NCBI RefSeq assembly: GCF_020991455.1
Contig: NZ_JAJMOX010000006.1
Location: 345,205 to 409,204 of the forward strand
Length of the DNA stretch: 64,000 nt
From: Flavobacterium sp. JAS
GTDB lineage: Bacteria; Bacteroidota; Bacteroidia; Flavobacteriales; Flavobacteriaceae
Direction: 5' to 3'
Under the pieces are notes generated by a model that ran no database searches, was not told where the DNA came from, and saw only the letters and a list, made by a program, of their open reading frames with translations. The stretch's first letter is position 1; each line of letters begins with the position of its first letter. The position numbers and the translations under genes were made by a program. Shown piece after piece: positions 26,021-35,082 of the stretch.

Positions 26021-26998
26021 ATGACAGGACTCGTATATAAATCTACAGGAAGTTGGTACACCGTAAAATCTCAAAGTGGTGATTTTATAGAATGCCGTAT
26101 GAAAGGGAAGTTTAGGATGAAAGGTATAAAAAGTACTAATCCTATTGCTGTAGGCGATATTGTAGATTATGAACTCGAAGAAACTTCGGATGCCGTAACA
26201 GGAACGATTTTTAATATTCACGAAAGAAAGAATTACATCGTTCGTAAATCGGTTAATTTATCGCATCAGATGCATATTATTGCGTCTAATATTGATCGTG
26301 TTTTTTTATTAATCACAATTAATAATCCTCCAACAACCTTCAATTTTATAGATCGTTTTTTGGTAACTGCCGAAGCTTATAATATTGAAACTATTTTGGT
26401 TTTTAATAAAATTGATACTTTTGATGAACCTACGCTTGAAGACCAATTGTATATGCAATATGTTTATCAGCAAATAGGTTATAAATGTCTTCGAGTTTCT
26501 TCAACCGAAATGAAAGGAATCGAAGAATTAAAAGAAATGATGATTGGCAAAGTAAGTATGTTTTCTGGCCATTCAGGTGTTGGGAAATCTACTTTGGTAA
26601 ATGCTATGGAACCTACCTTGCATCTTAAAACCAAAAATATTTCTGAAGCCAGTAAACAAGGTCAGCATACGACGACTTTTGCAGAAATGTATGACTTGTC
26701 TTTTGATGCAAAAATCATAGATACTCCCGGAATTAAAGGTTTTGGAATTGTAGATATGGAACCATCTGAAATTAGCGGATATTTTCCTGAGTTCTTTAAA
26801 CTAAAAGATCAATGTAAGTTCAATAATTGCTTGCATAAAGAAGAACCACATTGTGCTATTAAGGCAGCTTTAGAAAAAGACGAGATCGCTTGGTCGCGTT
26901 ACAATAGTTACTTGAAGATTCTGGAGGGTGATGATGAAAATTATCGTACAGATTCTTACGATGAAGATCGAAAAGCTAGTGACGAACTAAGAAAATAG
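26021..26998 (+). CDS. rsgA: ribosome small-subunit-dependent GTPase A
   Basis: A 325-residue circularly permuted GTPase that helps mature the 30S subunit. An OB-fold occupies residues 1-70 (TGLVYKSTGSWYTVKSQSGD). The G motifs appear in permuted order: VFNKID (G4) before GHSGVGKSTLVNAM (G1) and DTPGIKGFG (G3). The C-terminal zinc site is CKFNNCLHKEEPHC. All family landmarks are present. It is monocistronic, with its own promoter box and a palindromic hairpin after it. Confidence 0.95.
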   Translation: MTGLVYKSTGSWYTVKSQSGDFIECRMKGKFRMKGIKSTNPIAVGDIVDYELEETSDAVTGTIFNIHERKNYIVRKSVNLSHQMHIIASNIDRVFLLITINNPPTTFNFIDRFLVTAEAYNIETILVFNKIDTFDEPTLEDQLYMQYVYQQIGYKCLRVSSTEMKGIEELKEMMIGKVSMFSGHSGVGKSTLVNAMEPTLHLKTKNISEASKQGQHTTTFAEMYDLSFDAKIIDTPGIKGFGIVDMEPSEISGYFPEFFKLKDQCKFNNCLHKEEPHCAIKAALEKDEIAWSRYNSYLKILEGDDENYRTDSYDEDRKASDELRK

Positions 26999-27128
26999 TC
27001 GTTTACATCTCATAAACAGTATTTTACACTTTATATAGGTCGTTTTACCATTAAAATTATTTATAAGTAAATTTTATAGATTCCAGTTTCCAATCAAAAA
27101 AATAATATTAAACAATAGTTTATTGTAG

Positions 27129-27148
27129 AGATGCACTGCAGTGCATCT
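27129..27148 (+). terminator. palindromic hairpin after rsgA
   Basis: The perfect 20-bp palindrome AGATGCACTGCAGTGCATCT is followed by TTTTTG. It can act as the rsgA terminator and is 28 bases before dtd. Confidence 0.65.
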
Positions 27149-27175
27149 TTTTGTTATAATTGAAAATTTAAAAAA

Positions 27176-27628
27176 ATGAGAATAGTTCTTCAAAGAGTTT
27201 CTTCAGCATCAGTAACGGTTGAAAATAATAAAACAGCAGATATTCAAAAGGGATTATTAGTTTTAGTTGGAATTGAAGAGGCCGACACTCAGGAAGATAT
27301 TGATTGGCTTGTTGGGAAAATTATTAAAATGAGAATTTTTGGTGACGAAAATGATGTCATGAACTGCTCGGTTCAGGATATTGATGGCGATATTATAGTC
27401 GTAAGCCAATTTACACTTCACGCTTCTACCAAAAAAGGCAATCGTCCTTCGTATATAAAAGCAGCAAAACCTGACTTTGCAATTCCTATGTACGAGAATT
27501 TTGTGAAAGCATTAGAAAAAGATTTCAATAAAAAAGTTCAAACCGGAATTTTTGGTGCCAATATGAAGGTAAGTCTCTTAAATGACGGGCCTGTAACAAT
27601 TATAATGGACAGTAAAAACAGAGAGTAA
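27176..27628 (+). CDS. dtd: D-aminoacyl-tRNA deacylase
   Basis: A 150-residue enzyme that hydrolyses D-aminoacyl-tRNAs. MRIVLQRVSSASVTVE begins the fold; SQFTLHASTKKGNRPSYIKA holds the active-site SQxT motif, and NDGPVTIIMDS holds the cross-subunit Gly-cisPro element (GP) that gives chiral selectivity. Length and motifs are standard for the bacterial dimeric form. It lies between rsgA and the DUF3857 genes. Confidence 0.95.
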   Translation: MRIVLQRVSSASVTVENNKTADIQKGLLVLVGIEEADTQEDIDWLVGKIIKMRIFGDENDVMNCSVQDIDGDIIVVSQFTLHASTKKGNRPSYIKAAKPDFAIPMYENFVKALEKDFNKKVQTGIFGANMKVSLLNDGPVTIIMDSKNRE

Positions 27629-27667
27629 AATTTTACAAACAAATGTTAAGGATTTCTAAAAATAATA

Positions 27668-27675
27668 TATATTTG
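27668..27675 (+). promoter_or_regulatory. -7 box TATATTTG for the DUF3857 pair
   Basis: An exact TAnnTTTG match 16 bases before the start at 27692; the -33 region is weak (TGTT at 27644). Confidence 0.5.
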
Positions 27676-27691
27676 GCGAAATTACTTACTA

Positions 27692-29599
27692 ATGAGAAAC
27701 CCTTTTTTTGCGTTACTTTTTTTCTTTGTTACTCTTCTTTCGTCAGCTCAAAAAAGCGAATATGCAATAACTACAATTGCTGATAGTCTTAAAGAAAATG
27801 CCAATGCTGTTGTACGTTTAAATCAGATTGATATTACTATTGCTTCGCAAAGAAGTATGATTGTTAAAACACAACGTGTTGTAACGGTTTTTAATGAAAA
27901 AGGTTCTCATGAAATTGATGCTGCTGAAGGATATAGTAAAAATTCATCAGTTAAGAGTATTGAAGCAATTGTTTATGATGCTTTTGGGAATGAATTAAAA
28001 AAAATCAAAAGAAAAGATTTTAAAGATGTGAGTGCGGTTGATGAAGGAGTACTTATTTCTGATAATAGATATCTTTATTTAGAATATACTCCAATTTCAT
28101 ATCCTTACACTGTGGTTTTTAACAGTGAAACAGAAACTTCTACTACTGCATTCATCCCAAGTTGGATGCCAATAAGCGGGTATTATACAAGTGTTGAAAA
28201 AAATGTACTAAATGTTAATTATCCTGCTAATTTAGGTTTTAGAAAGAAAGAATATCATTTTTCGAATTTTAATATTAAAAAAATATTAGATAGTGATACG
28301 CAGCTTAATTATGTTGCGTCTAATATTGTCGCTCAGAAATCTGAGGAGTATAGTCCTGCTTTTAGTGATTTATATCCGAAGGTGCTTATGGGATTAGAGT
28401 TTTTTAATTTGGAAGGAGTAGATGGAAATGCTAAAACTTGGAAAGAATATGGTAAATGGTGGGCAGATAAAATATTAGTAGGAACTGATGAGATTTCGGA
28501 AGAGACAAAATCTAAGATGAGGGCTTTGGTAAGTACCGAACAAGATCCTATAAAAAAAGCAAAGTTAATTTATGATTACTTGCAGAAAAAGGCAAGATAT
28601 GTTGCAATTGCAGAAGGAATTGGAGGATGGAAGCCAATGTTGGCGGGTGATGTTGATAGACTAGGATACGGTGATTGTAAAGCTTTAACAAATTATACAA
28701 AAGCCTTATTGAAATCTGTAGGTGTTGAATCATATTATACAAAATTGTATGGAGATAATTATAAAAGAGATATTCAATCAGATTTTGTATCACAACAAGG
28801 GAATCATATTATTTTAGCAATTCCAACAGGAAAAAGTTATACTTGGTTAGAATGTACGAGCCAGAATGATCCTTTTGGCTATCAAGGGACTTTCACTGAT
28901 GACAGGGATGTTCTGGTAATTAAACCGGAAGGAGGGGAAATCGTTAGAACAAAACTGTACGAAGATGTGGGTAATGCACAAAAAGACAAAGGAACTTATA
29001 CTATAGATGAAAATGGTAATTTTTCGGGTTCATTATCAATTGTTTCAGAAGGTTCTCAGTATAGCTCAAAAGCCAGAATAGAAACATTACAGCCAACAGA
29101 AAAAGAAGCTCATTATAAAGAATACTGGGATAATATCAATAATTTGAAACTTGGAAAAATAACTTTTACAAACGATAAAGAAAGTATTCGTTTTACCGAA
29201 GATGTTCAGTTGAGTGCTATAAATTACGGAGCAATTTCTGCCAATAAAATGATTTTCCCAATTGATGCATTCAATCAAAATAAAGGAAATGTAAAACGCA
29301 TCAGAAACAGGAAAAATCCATTTCAAATTCAACGTGGTTATTTAGATACTGATGAGATCGAAATTAATCTTCCGGCAGGTTTTACAATTGAATTTTTGCC
29401 TTCAAACTTTGAATTAAAAGGAAAATTTGGAGAATACAAAACCGAAATCATTAAAAAAGAAAATAATAAACTGACCTATAAACGCTCGATGTTTTTAAAC
29501 AAGGGAAAATATTCAAATAAAGAATATGACGAATATCGCCTTTTTATAGAGCAAGTGTCAAGAAACGATAATGCTAAAATAATACTAACCAAGAACTAG
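27692..29599 (+). CDS. DUF3857 + transglutaminase-like exported protein (active-site residues present)
   Basis: A 635-residue protein. Residues 1-19 are a signal peptide ending in SSAQ. An N-terminal DUF3857 domain (about 45-200) is followed by a transglutaminase-like/peptidase core: Cys329 in RLGYGDCKALTNYTKALL and His372 in QQGNHIILAIP, with an acidic residue in WLECTSQND as the third position. A C-terminal beta domain follows. It is probably periplasmic. The next gene is a paralogue that starts 4 bases later and lacks these residues, so the two may act as a pair. Confidence 0.88.
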   Translation: MRNPFFALLFFFVTLLSSAQKSEYAITTIADSLKENANAVVRLNQIDITIASQRSMIVKTQRVVTVFNEKGSHEIDAAEGYSKNSSVKSIEAIVYDAFGNELKKIKRKDFKDVSAVDEGVLISDNRYLYLEYTPISYPYTVVFNSETETSTTAFIPSWMPISGYYTSVEKNVLNVNYPANLGFRKKEYHFSNFNIKKILDSDTQLNYVASNIVAQKSEEYSPAFSDLYPKVLMGLEFFNLEGVDGNAKTWKEYGKWWADKILVGTDEISEETKSKMRALVSTEQDPIKKAKLIYDYLQKKARYVAIAEGIGGWKPMLAGDVDRLGYGDCKALTNYTKALLKSVGVESYYTKLYGDNYKRDIQSDFVSQQGNHIILAIPTGKSYTWLECTSQNDPFGYQGTFTDDRDVLVIKPEGGEIVRTKLYEDVGNAQKDKGTYTIDENGNFSGSLSIVSEGSQYSSKARIETLQPTEKEAHYKEYWDNINNLKLGKITFTNDKESIRFTEDVQLSAINYGAISANKMIFPIDAFNQNKGNVKRIRNRKNPFQIQRGYLDTDEIEINLPAGFTIEFLPSNFELKGKFGEYKTEIIKKENNKLTYKRSMFLNKGKYSNKEYDEYRLFIEQVSRNDNAKIILTKN

Positions 29600-29603
29600 C
29601 CAA

Positions 29604-31616
29604 ATGAAATTTATTAAACTTTTTAGTCTTTCAATTCTATTGTCATTTATTACAAATGTAAAGGCACAAGAATTTAAATTAGGAAAAGTATCCGTTGCAG
29701 AACTGGAGCAAAAAGTGCATCCAAAAGATTCTTCTGCGGTTGCAGCAATATTGTATACAAAGGGAGAAGCAAGAATTGAGTACGATTCGAATGATGGATT
29801 TATTACCTTAACTGATGTTGAAACCAGAATCAAAATTTATAAAAAAGAAGGGTACGATTGGGCCAATCAAAAAGTTTGGTATTATAATCAAAGTAGTTTT
29901 AAGGAACGCGTGTTTTTTACGGATGCGGTTACTTATAATTTGGTAAATGGTAAAATTGAAAAAACAAAACTTAAAAGTGATGGTACTTTTGATGAAGTGT
30001 TGAATAAATACAAAGGGCAAAAAAAGATTACAATGCCTAATGTTAAAGAAGGATCTGTAATAGAATTTAGATATACAATTAAATCTCCTAGTAAAATGAT
30101 TAGAGACTGGGATTTTCAAACCTCTATTCCGGTAAATTATTCTGAATTCTCAACTTTTATTCCTGAATATTATGTTTATAATTCAAGACAAAAAGGGTAT
30201 ATTTTCCCTAAAACTTCTACGCTAAAAAATCCTAAATCAGTAATGTTAACAAGTAAGGAAAGATCAGATAATGGTAATGTTTCTCATACTACTTTTTCAT
30301 CAGATAAAGTAGAATATATGGAGAGTCAAACTACTTATAAAGCGATAGATTTTCCGGCAATGAAAGAGGAAGCTTTTGTAAATAATATTGATAATTATAT
30401 TTCAAGTGTTGAGCACGAATTGTCATTGACAAAATTTCCAAATTCACCAATGAAAGAATATTCAACCGATTGGAATTCGGTAGTAAAAACAATCTACGAA
30501 TATGATGATTTTGGACCTGAATTGAATAAAACAGGATATTTTGAAGATGATTTAAAAACGTTACTTGCAGGAAAAAACACTCCTGAAGAAAAGATTTGGG
30601 CAATTTTAAATCACGTAAAAGCTACTGTAAAATGGAATGAATATTTTGGATACAGCTGCGATAGCGGAGTTAGAAAAGCATACAAAGAAAAAACAGGTAA
30701 TGTTGCTGATATTAATTTAATGCTTACTGCGATGTTGCGTTACTCTGGTTTAACAGCAAATCCGGTTTTGGTAAGTACACGTTCTAACGGTATTGCTTTG
30801 TTCCCAAATAGAAATGCTTTTAATTATGTAATTGCAGCAGTTGAAACTCCAACCGGAAATATTTTAATTGATGCTACTGAGAAATTTTCAACTCCAAACA
30901 TTTTGCCTTTAAGAGTTTTAAACTGGTCTGGAAGATTAATTAGAAAAGACGGAACATCTGAGGAAATTGATTTGATGCCTAGTAAACCATCAAGTGATAA
31001 TATTTTTATGAATTATAGTATTGATGCTGAGGGTAAGGTTACAGGAAAAACCAGAAGACAATGTACAGATTATAATGCAATGGTTACCAGAGGTAATATT
31101 GACGGGGTGAAAGAAGAGGAGTATCTTGAGAAACTTGAAAATCTAAACAATAAAATTGAGATCAACGAGTATGCCAGAACAAACGAAAAAGACATTTTGT
31201 TGCCAACTGTAGAGACGTATTCGTTTACAGGAAATAATTTATGCGAAGTAATTGGGGGTAAGATTTATGTAAGCCCAATGTTGTTTTTTACTGATGATAA
31301 AAATCCTTTTAAACAGGAAGTTCGTGAATATCCGGTAGATTTTAGTTACCCGTTTTTAGATAAATATAATATTATCATTAAGATTCCAGAAGGTTTTGCA
31401 ATTGAAACTCTTCCAAAAGCGGTGATTCTTAATATGGAAGATAATTTAGGAAGCTTTAAATTTAATATTGCTTCAGACGGTAGTACATTGCAATTAAATA
31501 TTCAACATCAAATTAACGAAGCAATCGTTTCTGCTGAAAAGTATGAAATGCTAAAAGAATATTATAAAGGAATGATTGCAAAAGAAACAGAGAAAATAGT
31601 TTTAAAAAGAATTTGA
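29604..31616 (+). CDS. DUF3857 protein with degenerate transglutaminase fold
   Basis: A 670-residue paralogue of the preceding gene with a signal peptide (FSLSILLSFITNVKAQ). In the core, the motif aligned with GYGDCKAL reads KTGNVADINLMLTAML, so the catalytic Cys is Val (about residue 367). The His position reads NAFNYVIAAV, so His is Asn or Tyr; only the Asp of ILIDATEKF is kept. It is therefore unlikely to be a thiol transglutaminase and may bind substrate or support its neighbour. Translation is likely coupled (4-base gap). Known DUF3857 proteins are often encoded in such pairs in Bacteroidota. Confidence 0.87.
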   Translation: MKFIKLFSLSILLSFITNVKAQEFKLGKVSVAELEQKVHPKDSSAVAAILYTKGEARIEYDSNDGFITLTDVETRIKIYKKEGYDWANQKVWYYNQSSFKERVFFTDAVTYNLVNGKIEKTKLKSDGTFDEVLNKYKGQKKITMPNVKEGSVIEFRYTIKSPSKMIRDWDFQTSIPVNYSEFSTFIPEYYVYNSRQKGYIFPKTSTLKNPKSVMLTSKERSDNGNVSHTTFSSDKVEYMESQTTYKAIDFPAMKEEAFVNNIDNYISSVEHELSLTKFPNSPMKEYSTDWNSVVKTIYEYDDFGPELNKTGYFEDDLKTLLAGKNTPEEKIWAILNHVKATVKWNEYFGYSCDSGVRKAYKEKTGNVADINLMLTAMLRYSGLTANPVLVSTRSNGIALFPNRNAFNYVIAAVETPTGNILIDATEKFSTPNILPLRVLNWSGRLIRKDGTSEEIDLMPSKPSSDNIFMNYSIDAEGKVTGKTRRQCTDYNAMVTRGNIDGVKEEEYLEKLENLNNKIEINEYARTNEKDILLPTVETYSFTGNNLCEVIGGKIYVSPMLFFTDDKNPFKQEVREYPVDFSYPFLDKYNIIIKIPEGFAIETLPKAVILNMEDNLGSFKFNIASDGSTLQLNIQHQINEAIVSAEKYEMLKEYYKGMIAKETEKIVLKRI

Positions 31617-31673
31617 TATTAGCTTTTAAATTATATTCTGAAACATTTCAAATGAAGGAAATAAAACCCAAAT

Positions 31674-31708
31674 TTTGAGTACAAAAGAAATTAACAATAG
31701 TATTTTTG
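31674..31708 (+). promoter_or_regulatory. promoter of the MazG-like gene (TTTG ... TATTTTTG)
   Basis: TTTG at 31674-31677 and TATTTTTG (then CA) at 31701-31708; spacing 23, at the long end. It gives a leader of about 80 bases. Confidence 0.5.
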
Positions 31709-31795
31709 CAGCAGACGCGTATAAAGGAATAAAGAGCCTTTTTCAGAAAGTAATTGCGAGTCAGAACGAAAAAATTATTCTTAAAAAATATAATC

Positions 31796-32122
31796 ATGGA
31801 TTTGAAAAATGCACAGCTAGATGTTGATACCTGGATAAAAGAACACGGGGTTCGCTACTTTAATGAGTTAACTAATATGGCGCAGCTTACAGAAGAAGTT
31901 GGGGAAGTTGCTCGAATTATTGCACGTAGATACGGAGAACAATCTGAAAAAGAGAGTGATAAAAACAAAGATTTGGGAGAAGAATTAGCCGATGTTGTTT
32001 TTGTAGTTTTATGTCTGGCAAATCAAACAGGAATCGATTTACAAGCCGCTTTCGATAAAAAAATGGATTTAAAATCTGTTAGGGATAAGGATCGTCATAA
32101 AAACAACGATAAATTAAAATAA
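31796..32122 (+). CDS. MazG-like nucleotide pyrophosphohydrolase
   Basis: A 108-residue all-alpha NTP pyrophosphatase. LTEEVGEVARIIARRYGEQ and DLGEELADVVFVVLCLANQT supply the EExxE and ExxD metal-binding motifs. It is the short single-domain form seen in Bacteroidota, probably house-cleaning odd nucleotides. The ATG at 31796 is preferred over an upstream TTG at 31754, which adds 14 residues unlike the family. Confidence 0.88.
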   Translation: MDLKNAQLDVDTWIKEHGVRYFNELTNMAQLTEEVGEVARIIARRYGEQSEKESDKNKDLGEELADVVFVVLCLANQTGIDLQAAFDKKMDLKSVRDKDRHKNNDKLK

Positions 32123-32168
32123 TTGTGAAATATCACTCATAAGCTTTGAATTATGAGTTTTGAATTTT

Positions 32169-32230
32169 GAATTATGAATGGGGAGTGGTAAATTGCGGAG
32201 CTGAATTACGTTTCTAATCATTCATAATTC
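32169..32230. repeat. iterated-word inverted repeat (GAATTATGAATG / CATTCATAATTC)
   Basis: Perfect 12-bp arms in a spacer made of TTTGAATTATGA-like words, between the MazG-like gene and aroA. Confidence 0.7.
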
Positions 32231-32256
32231 ATAATTTACAACTTACAATTAAAAAA

Positions 32257-33480
32257 ATGAATTTACTACTTCAAACAACTCAACATAACTTAAAAGGACA
32301 AATTGCAGTAACAGGGTCAAAAAGCGAAACAAATCGTTTATTATTGTTAAAAGCTTTGTTTCCGAATATTACATTGGCAAACACTTCAAACTCTGATGAT
32401 AGCGAAGTAATGCAGAAAGCCTTAATAGGAAATGACGAAATTGTAGACATTCATCATGCAGGAACGGCAATGCGTTTTTTAACTGCTTATTTTTCGGTAC
32501 ATGAAGGTCGTGAAGTAGTGATGACAGGTTCCAGCAGAATGCAGGAACGTCCGATAAAGATTTTGGTAGAAACTTTAGGACAATTGGGAGTTGAAATCTC
32601 TTATGAAAAAGAAGAAGGTTATCCGCCAATTAGAATCAAAGGAAAAAAAGTTACGGCTTCAAAAGTAACTTTGGCAGCAAACGTAAGCAGTCAATATATT
32701 TCGGCACTTTTATTAGTAGCGTCAAAATTAGAGAACGGTTTAGAATTGACTTTAGAAGGCGAAATCACTTCAATTCCGTATATTAAAATGACTTTGGCTT
32801 TGCTGAATGATTTAGATATTCAAACTAGTTTTGAAGGAAATGTGATTAAAGTATATCCAAAAGCTGAGGTTGCATCAAAAGAAATGGTAGTAGAATCTGA
32901 TTGGAGTTCAGCCTCATACTTCTTTAGTTTGGTAGCTTTGGCAGATACAGCTTCGATAACTTTGAGTAGTTACAAAGAAAACAGTTTACAAGGCGATTCA
33001 GAATTAGTATCATTTTATGAGAAATTAGGAGTAAAAACTACGTTTCAAGACAATAAAATGACTTTGGTTAAACAAGAGAATTTTAAATTTGAAGCGATAA
33101 ATTTTGAATTAAATAATACACCGGACATTGCACAAACTATTGTTGTGACCTGTTTAGGTTTAGGAATTGGGTGTCATTTAACGGGTCTTCATACTTTAAA
33201 AATTAAAGAAACAGACAGACTTGAGGCGCTTAGAATTGAGCTTACAAAATTGGGAGCCAATATTTCTGTGACAAATGATAGTTTAACTTTGATAGCTTCA
33301 GAAAATATCAATCATAATGTGAAAATTGCTACATACAACGATCATCGTATGGCAATGGCATTTGCTCCTCTGGCACTTAAAGTACCAATTATTATAGAAG
33401 ATGCCGGAGTAGTTTCTAAATCGTATCCTGATTTCTGGAATGATTTGAAAGCATTAGATTTCCAAATTTCAGAATTATAA
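32257..33480 (+). CDS. aroA: 3-phosphoshikimate 1-carboxyvinyltransferase (EPSP synthase)
   Basis: A 407-residue shikimate-pathway enzyme, slightly shorter than the usual 427. It has VTGSKSETNRLLLLKALFP (the substrate-binding SKS.TNR), the MRFLTAYF/GSSRMQERPI region (GTAMRF), DWSSASYFFSLVALAD and the C-terminal IKETDRLEALRIELTKLGAN and YNDHRMAMAFAPLAL. All key blocks are present. It lies 7 kb from the Phe/Tyr operon and is transcribed separately. Confidence 0.93.
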   Translation: MNLLLQTTQHNLKGQIAVTGSKSETNRLLLLKALFPNITLANTSNSDDSEVMQKALIGNDEIVDIHHAGTAMRFLTAYFSVHEGREVVMTGSSRMQERPIKILVETLGQLGVEISYEKEEGYPPIRIKGKKVTASKVTLAANVSSQYISALLLVASKLENGLELTLEGEITSIPYIKMTLALLNDLDIQTSFEGNVIKVYPKAEVASKEMVVESDWSSASYFFSLVALADTASITLSSYKENSLQGDSELVSFYEKLGVKTTFQDNKMTLVKQENFKFEAINFELNNTPDIAQTIVVTCLGLGIGCHLTGLHTLKIKETDRLEALRIELTKLGANISVTNDSLTLIASENINHNVKIATYNDHRMAMAFAPLALKVPIIIEDAGVVSKSYPDFWNDLKALDFQISEL

Positions 33481-33492
33481 TAAAAAATATTC

Positions 33493-33552
33493 GCCACGAA
33501 TTCACGATTTTAATTTTCATACATACTTTAAAATAATTCGTGAATTCGTGGC
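33493..33552. repeat. intergenic inverted repeat, family A, copy 2
   Basis: Perfect 15-bp arms GCCACGAATTCACGA (33493-33507) and its complement (33538-33552), 12 bases after the aroA stop. With the next repeat it fills much of the 378-base aroA-queA gap. Confidence 0.8.
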
Positions 33553-33566
33553 AAAAAAATGAATAG

Positions 33567-33624
33567 CCTCCAGTTTTAACTGGAGGTTTTTTATGTCTTT
33601 TTATTCGGCTTTAGCCGAATAAAA
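33567..33624. repeat. tandem hairpins, family E relative
   Basis: CCTCCAGTTTTAACTGGAGG (33567-33586) is followed by TTTTATTCGGCTTTAGCCGAATAAAA (33599-33624). Both words recall the nested repeat at 20436. The second stem, with its flanking A/T, may terminate transcription. Confidence 0.75.
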
Positions 33625-33759
33625 CCATCATTGATTTTTCAAGAATCCAAATTAAATGAACTTATCTTTCTTATATGGTGAAAAAATAGGTAAAACTTGA
33701 TTTTTATTCAATCGGAAACTCCACTGAATCAACGACTTTTGAAAATAAACATCAAAACA

Positions 33760-33792
33760 CTTGACAACGCCTATCTCACAGTCGTATATTTG
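33760..33792 (+). promoter_or_regulatory. queA promoter (CTTG ... TATATTTG)
   Basis: CTTG at 33760-33763 and TATATTTG (then CA) at 33785-33792, spacing 21, giving a leader of about 60 bases. No preQ1 riboswitch-like fold was found downstream. Confidence 0.65.
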
Positions 33793-33858
33793 CACACGAT
33801 TAAAAATCAGGTGTTCAAATAATCCTGATCGAAAATCTATAACTCATAACTTTCTCAG

Positions 33859-34908
33859 ATGAAATTATCACATTTTCAATTTAATTTACCGAAAGAACTT
33901 TTAGCGGAATTTCCAGCAGAGAACAGAGACGAATCTCGTTTAATGGTAATCGATCGTCAAAAACAAACTATAGAGCACAAAATGTTCAAAGATGTTATCA
34001 ACTATTTTGATGACGGTGACGTTTTAATTCTTAATAATACTAAAGTTTTCCCGGCTCGTTTGTACGGAAACAAAGAAAAAACCGGAGCAAGAATTGAAGT
34101 TTTCTTATTAAGAGAATTAAATTCAGAACAACGTCTTTGGGATGTTTTGGTTGATCCGGCTCGTAAAATCAGAATTGGTAACAAACTTTATTTTGGTGAC
34201 GACGATTCATTAGTTGCTGAGGTAATTGACAACACGACTTCTCGTGGTAGAACTTTACGTTTTTTATATGACGGTTCTTACGAAGAATTCAGAAACAAAT
34301 TAACAGAACTTGGAGAAACTCCAATTCCTAAATACATCAATAGAGAGGTAACTGCAGAAGATGCTGAAAGATACCAAACTATTTATGCAAAAGAAGAAGG
34401 AGCTGTAGCAGCACCAACTGCTGGTTTACACTTCTCAAAACACCTTTTGAAAAAATTAGAAATCAAAGGAATTAATTTTGCTGAAGTAACACTTCACGTA
34501 GGTTTAGGAACTTTTAATCCGGTTGAGGTTGAAGATTTATCTAAACACAAAATGGATTCTGAGGAATTGATCATTAAACAAGAAGCTTGTGATATTGTAA
34601 ATGATGCAAAAGCAAAGAAAAAACGTATTTGTGCTGTTGGAACAACTTCAATGCGTGCAATTGAAAGTTCAGTTTCTTCTCAAAACACTTTAAATCCTTA
34701 TGAGGGATGGACAAATAAATTTATTTTCCCTCCTCACGATTTTAGTATTGCAAATTGTATGATTACAAATTTCCATACACCAAAATCAACATTATTAATG
34801 ATGATTTCTGCTTTCTGTGGACATGATTTAATGAAACGTGCATACGAAGAAGCAATCAAAGAAGAATACAAATTCTATTCTTACGGAGATGCAATGTTGA
34901 TTATCTAA
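33859..34908 (+). CDS. queA: S-adenosylmethionine:tRNA ribosyltransferase-isomerase
   Basis: A 349-residue enzyme that makes epoxyqueuosine in tRNA by transferring the ribosyl group of [23 protein letters not shown] is the classic QueA start; [30 protein letters not shown] and [21 protein letters not shown] follow in family order, with [16 protein letters not shown] at the end. queE of the same pathway is at 59796, in another transcript. Confidence 0.95.
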   Translation: MKLSHFQFNLPKELLAEFPAENRDESRLMVIDRQKQTIEHKMFKDVINYFDDGDVLILNNTKVFPARLYGNKEKTGARIEVFLLRELNSEQRLWDVLVDPARKIRIGNKLYFGDDDSLVAEVIDNTTSRGRTLRFLYDGSYEEFRNKLTELGETPIPKYINREVTAEDAERYQTIYAKEEGAVAAPTAGLHFSKHLLKKLEIKGINFAEVTLHVGLGTFNPVEVEDLSKHKMDSEELIIKQEACDIVNDAKAKKKRICAVGTTSMRAIESSVSSQNTLNPYEGWTNKFIFPPHDFSIANCMITNFHTPKSTLLMMISAFCGHDLMKRAYEEAIKEEYKFYSYGDAMLII

Positions 34909-34931
34909 TTAGATAATTCAAATAAAATATA

Positions 34932-34958
34932 AAACCTGTCAGAAATGATGGGTTTTTT
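34932..34958 (+). terminator. queA terminator
   Basis: AAACCTGTCA and TGATGGGTTT pair with two wobble pairs around a GAAA loop, then a T run. Confidence 0.75.
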
Positions 34959-34976
34959 GTTTTAAGAGGGTTACAA

Positions 34977-35039
34977 GTTTCAGGTTTCAGGTTTCAAGTT
35001 TTCCGCAACAATAAAAACTTGAAACCTGAAACCTGAAAC
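34977..35039. repeat. perfect 25-bp inverted repeat made of GTTTCAG words
   Basis: The left arm 34977-35001 (GTTTCAGGTTTCAGGTTTCA...) is exactly complementary to 35015-35039. The arms iterate GGTTTCA/TGAAACC. It lies between queA and kynU. Confidence 0.85.
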
Positions 35040-35082
35040 AAAAGAAACATTTTCCTTATTTTTACGGCTCAAAACAAAACAG

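Noticed and set aside
31616..31795. Extending the MazG-like gene to the TTG at 31754
   Set aside because: The added 14 residues do not look like the family and the ATG at 31796 gives a standard start.
33625..33858. A preQ1 riboswitch upstream of queA
   Set aside because: The best promoter is at 33760-33792, leaving about 60 bases of leader with no matching pseudoknot; queA is also not a usual preQ1 target.
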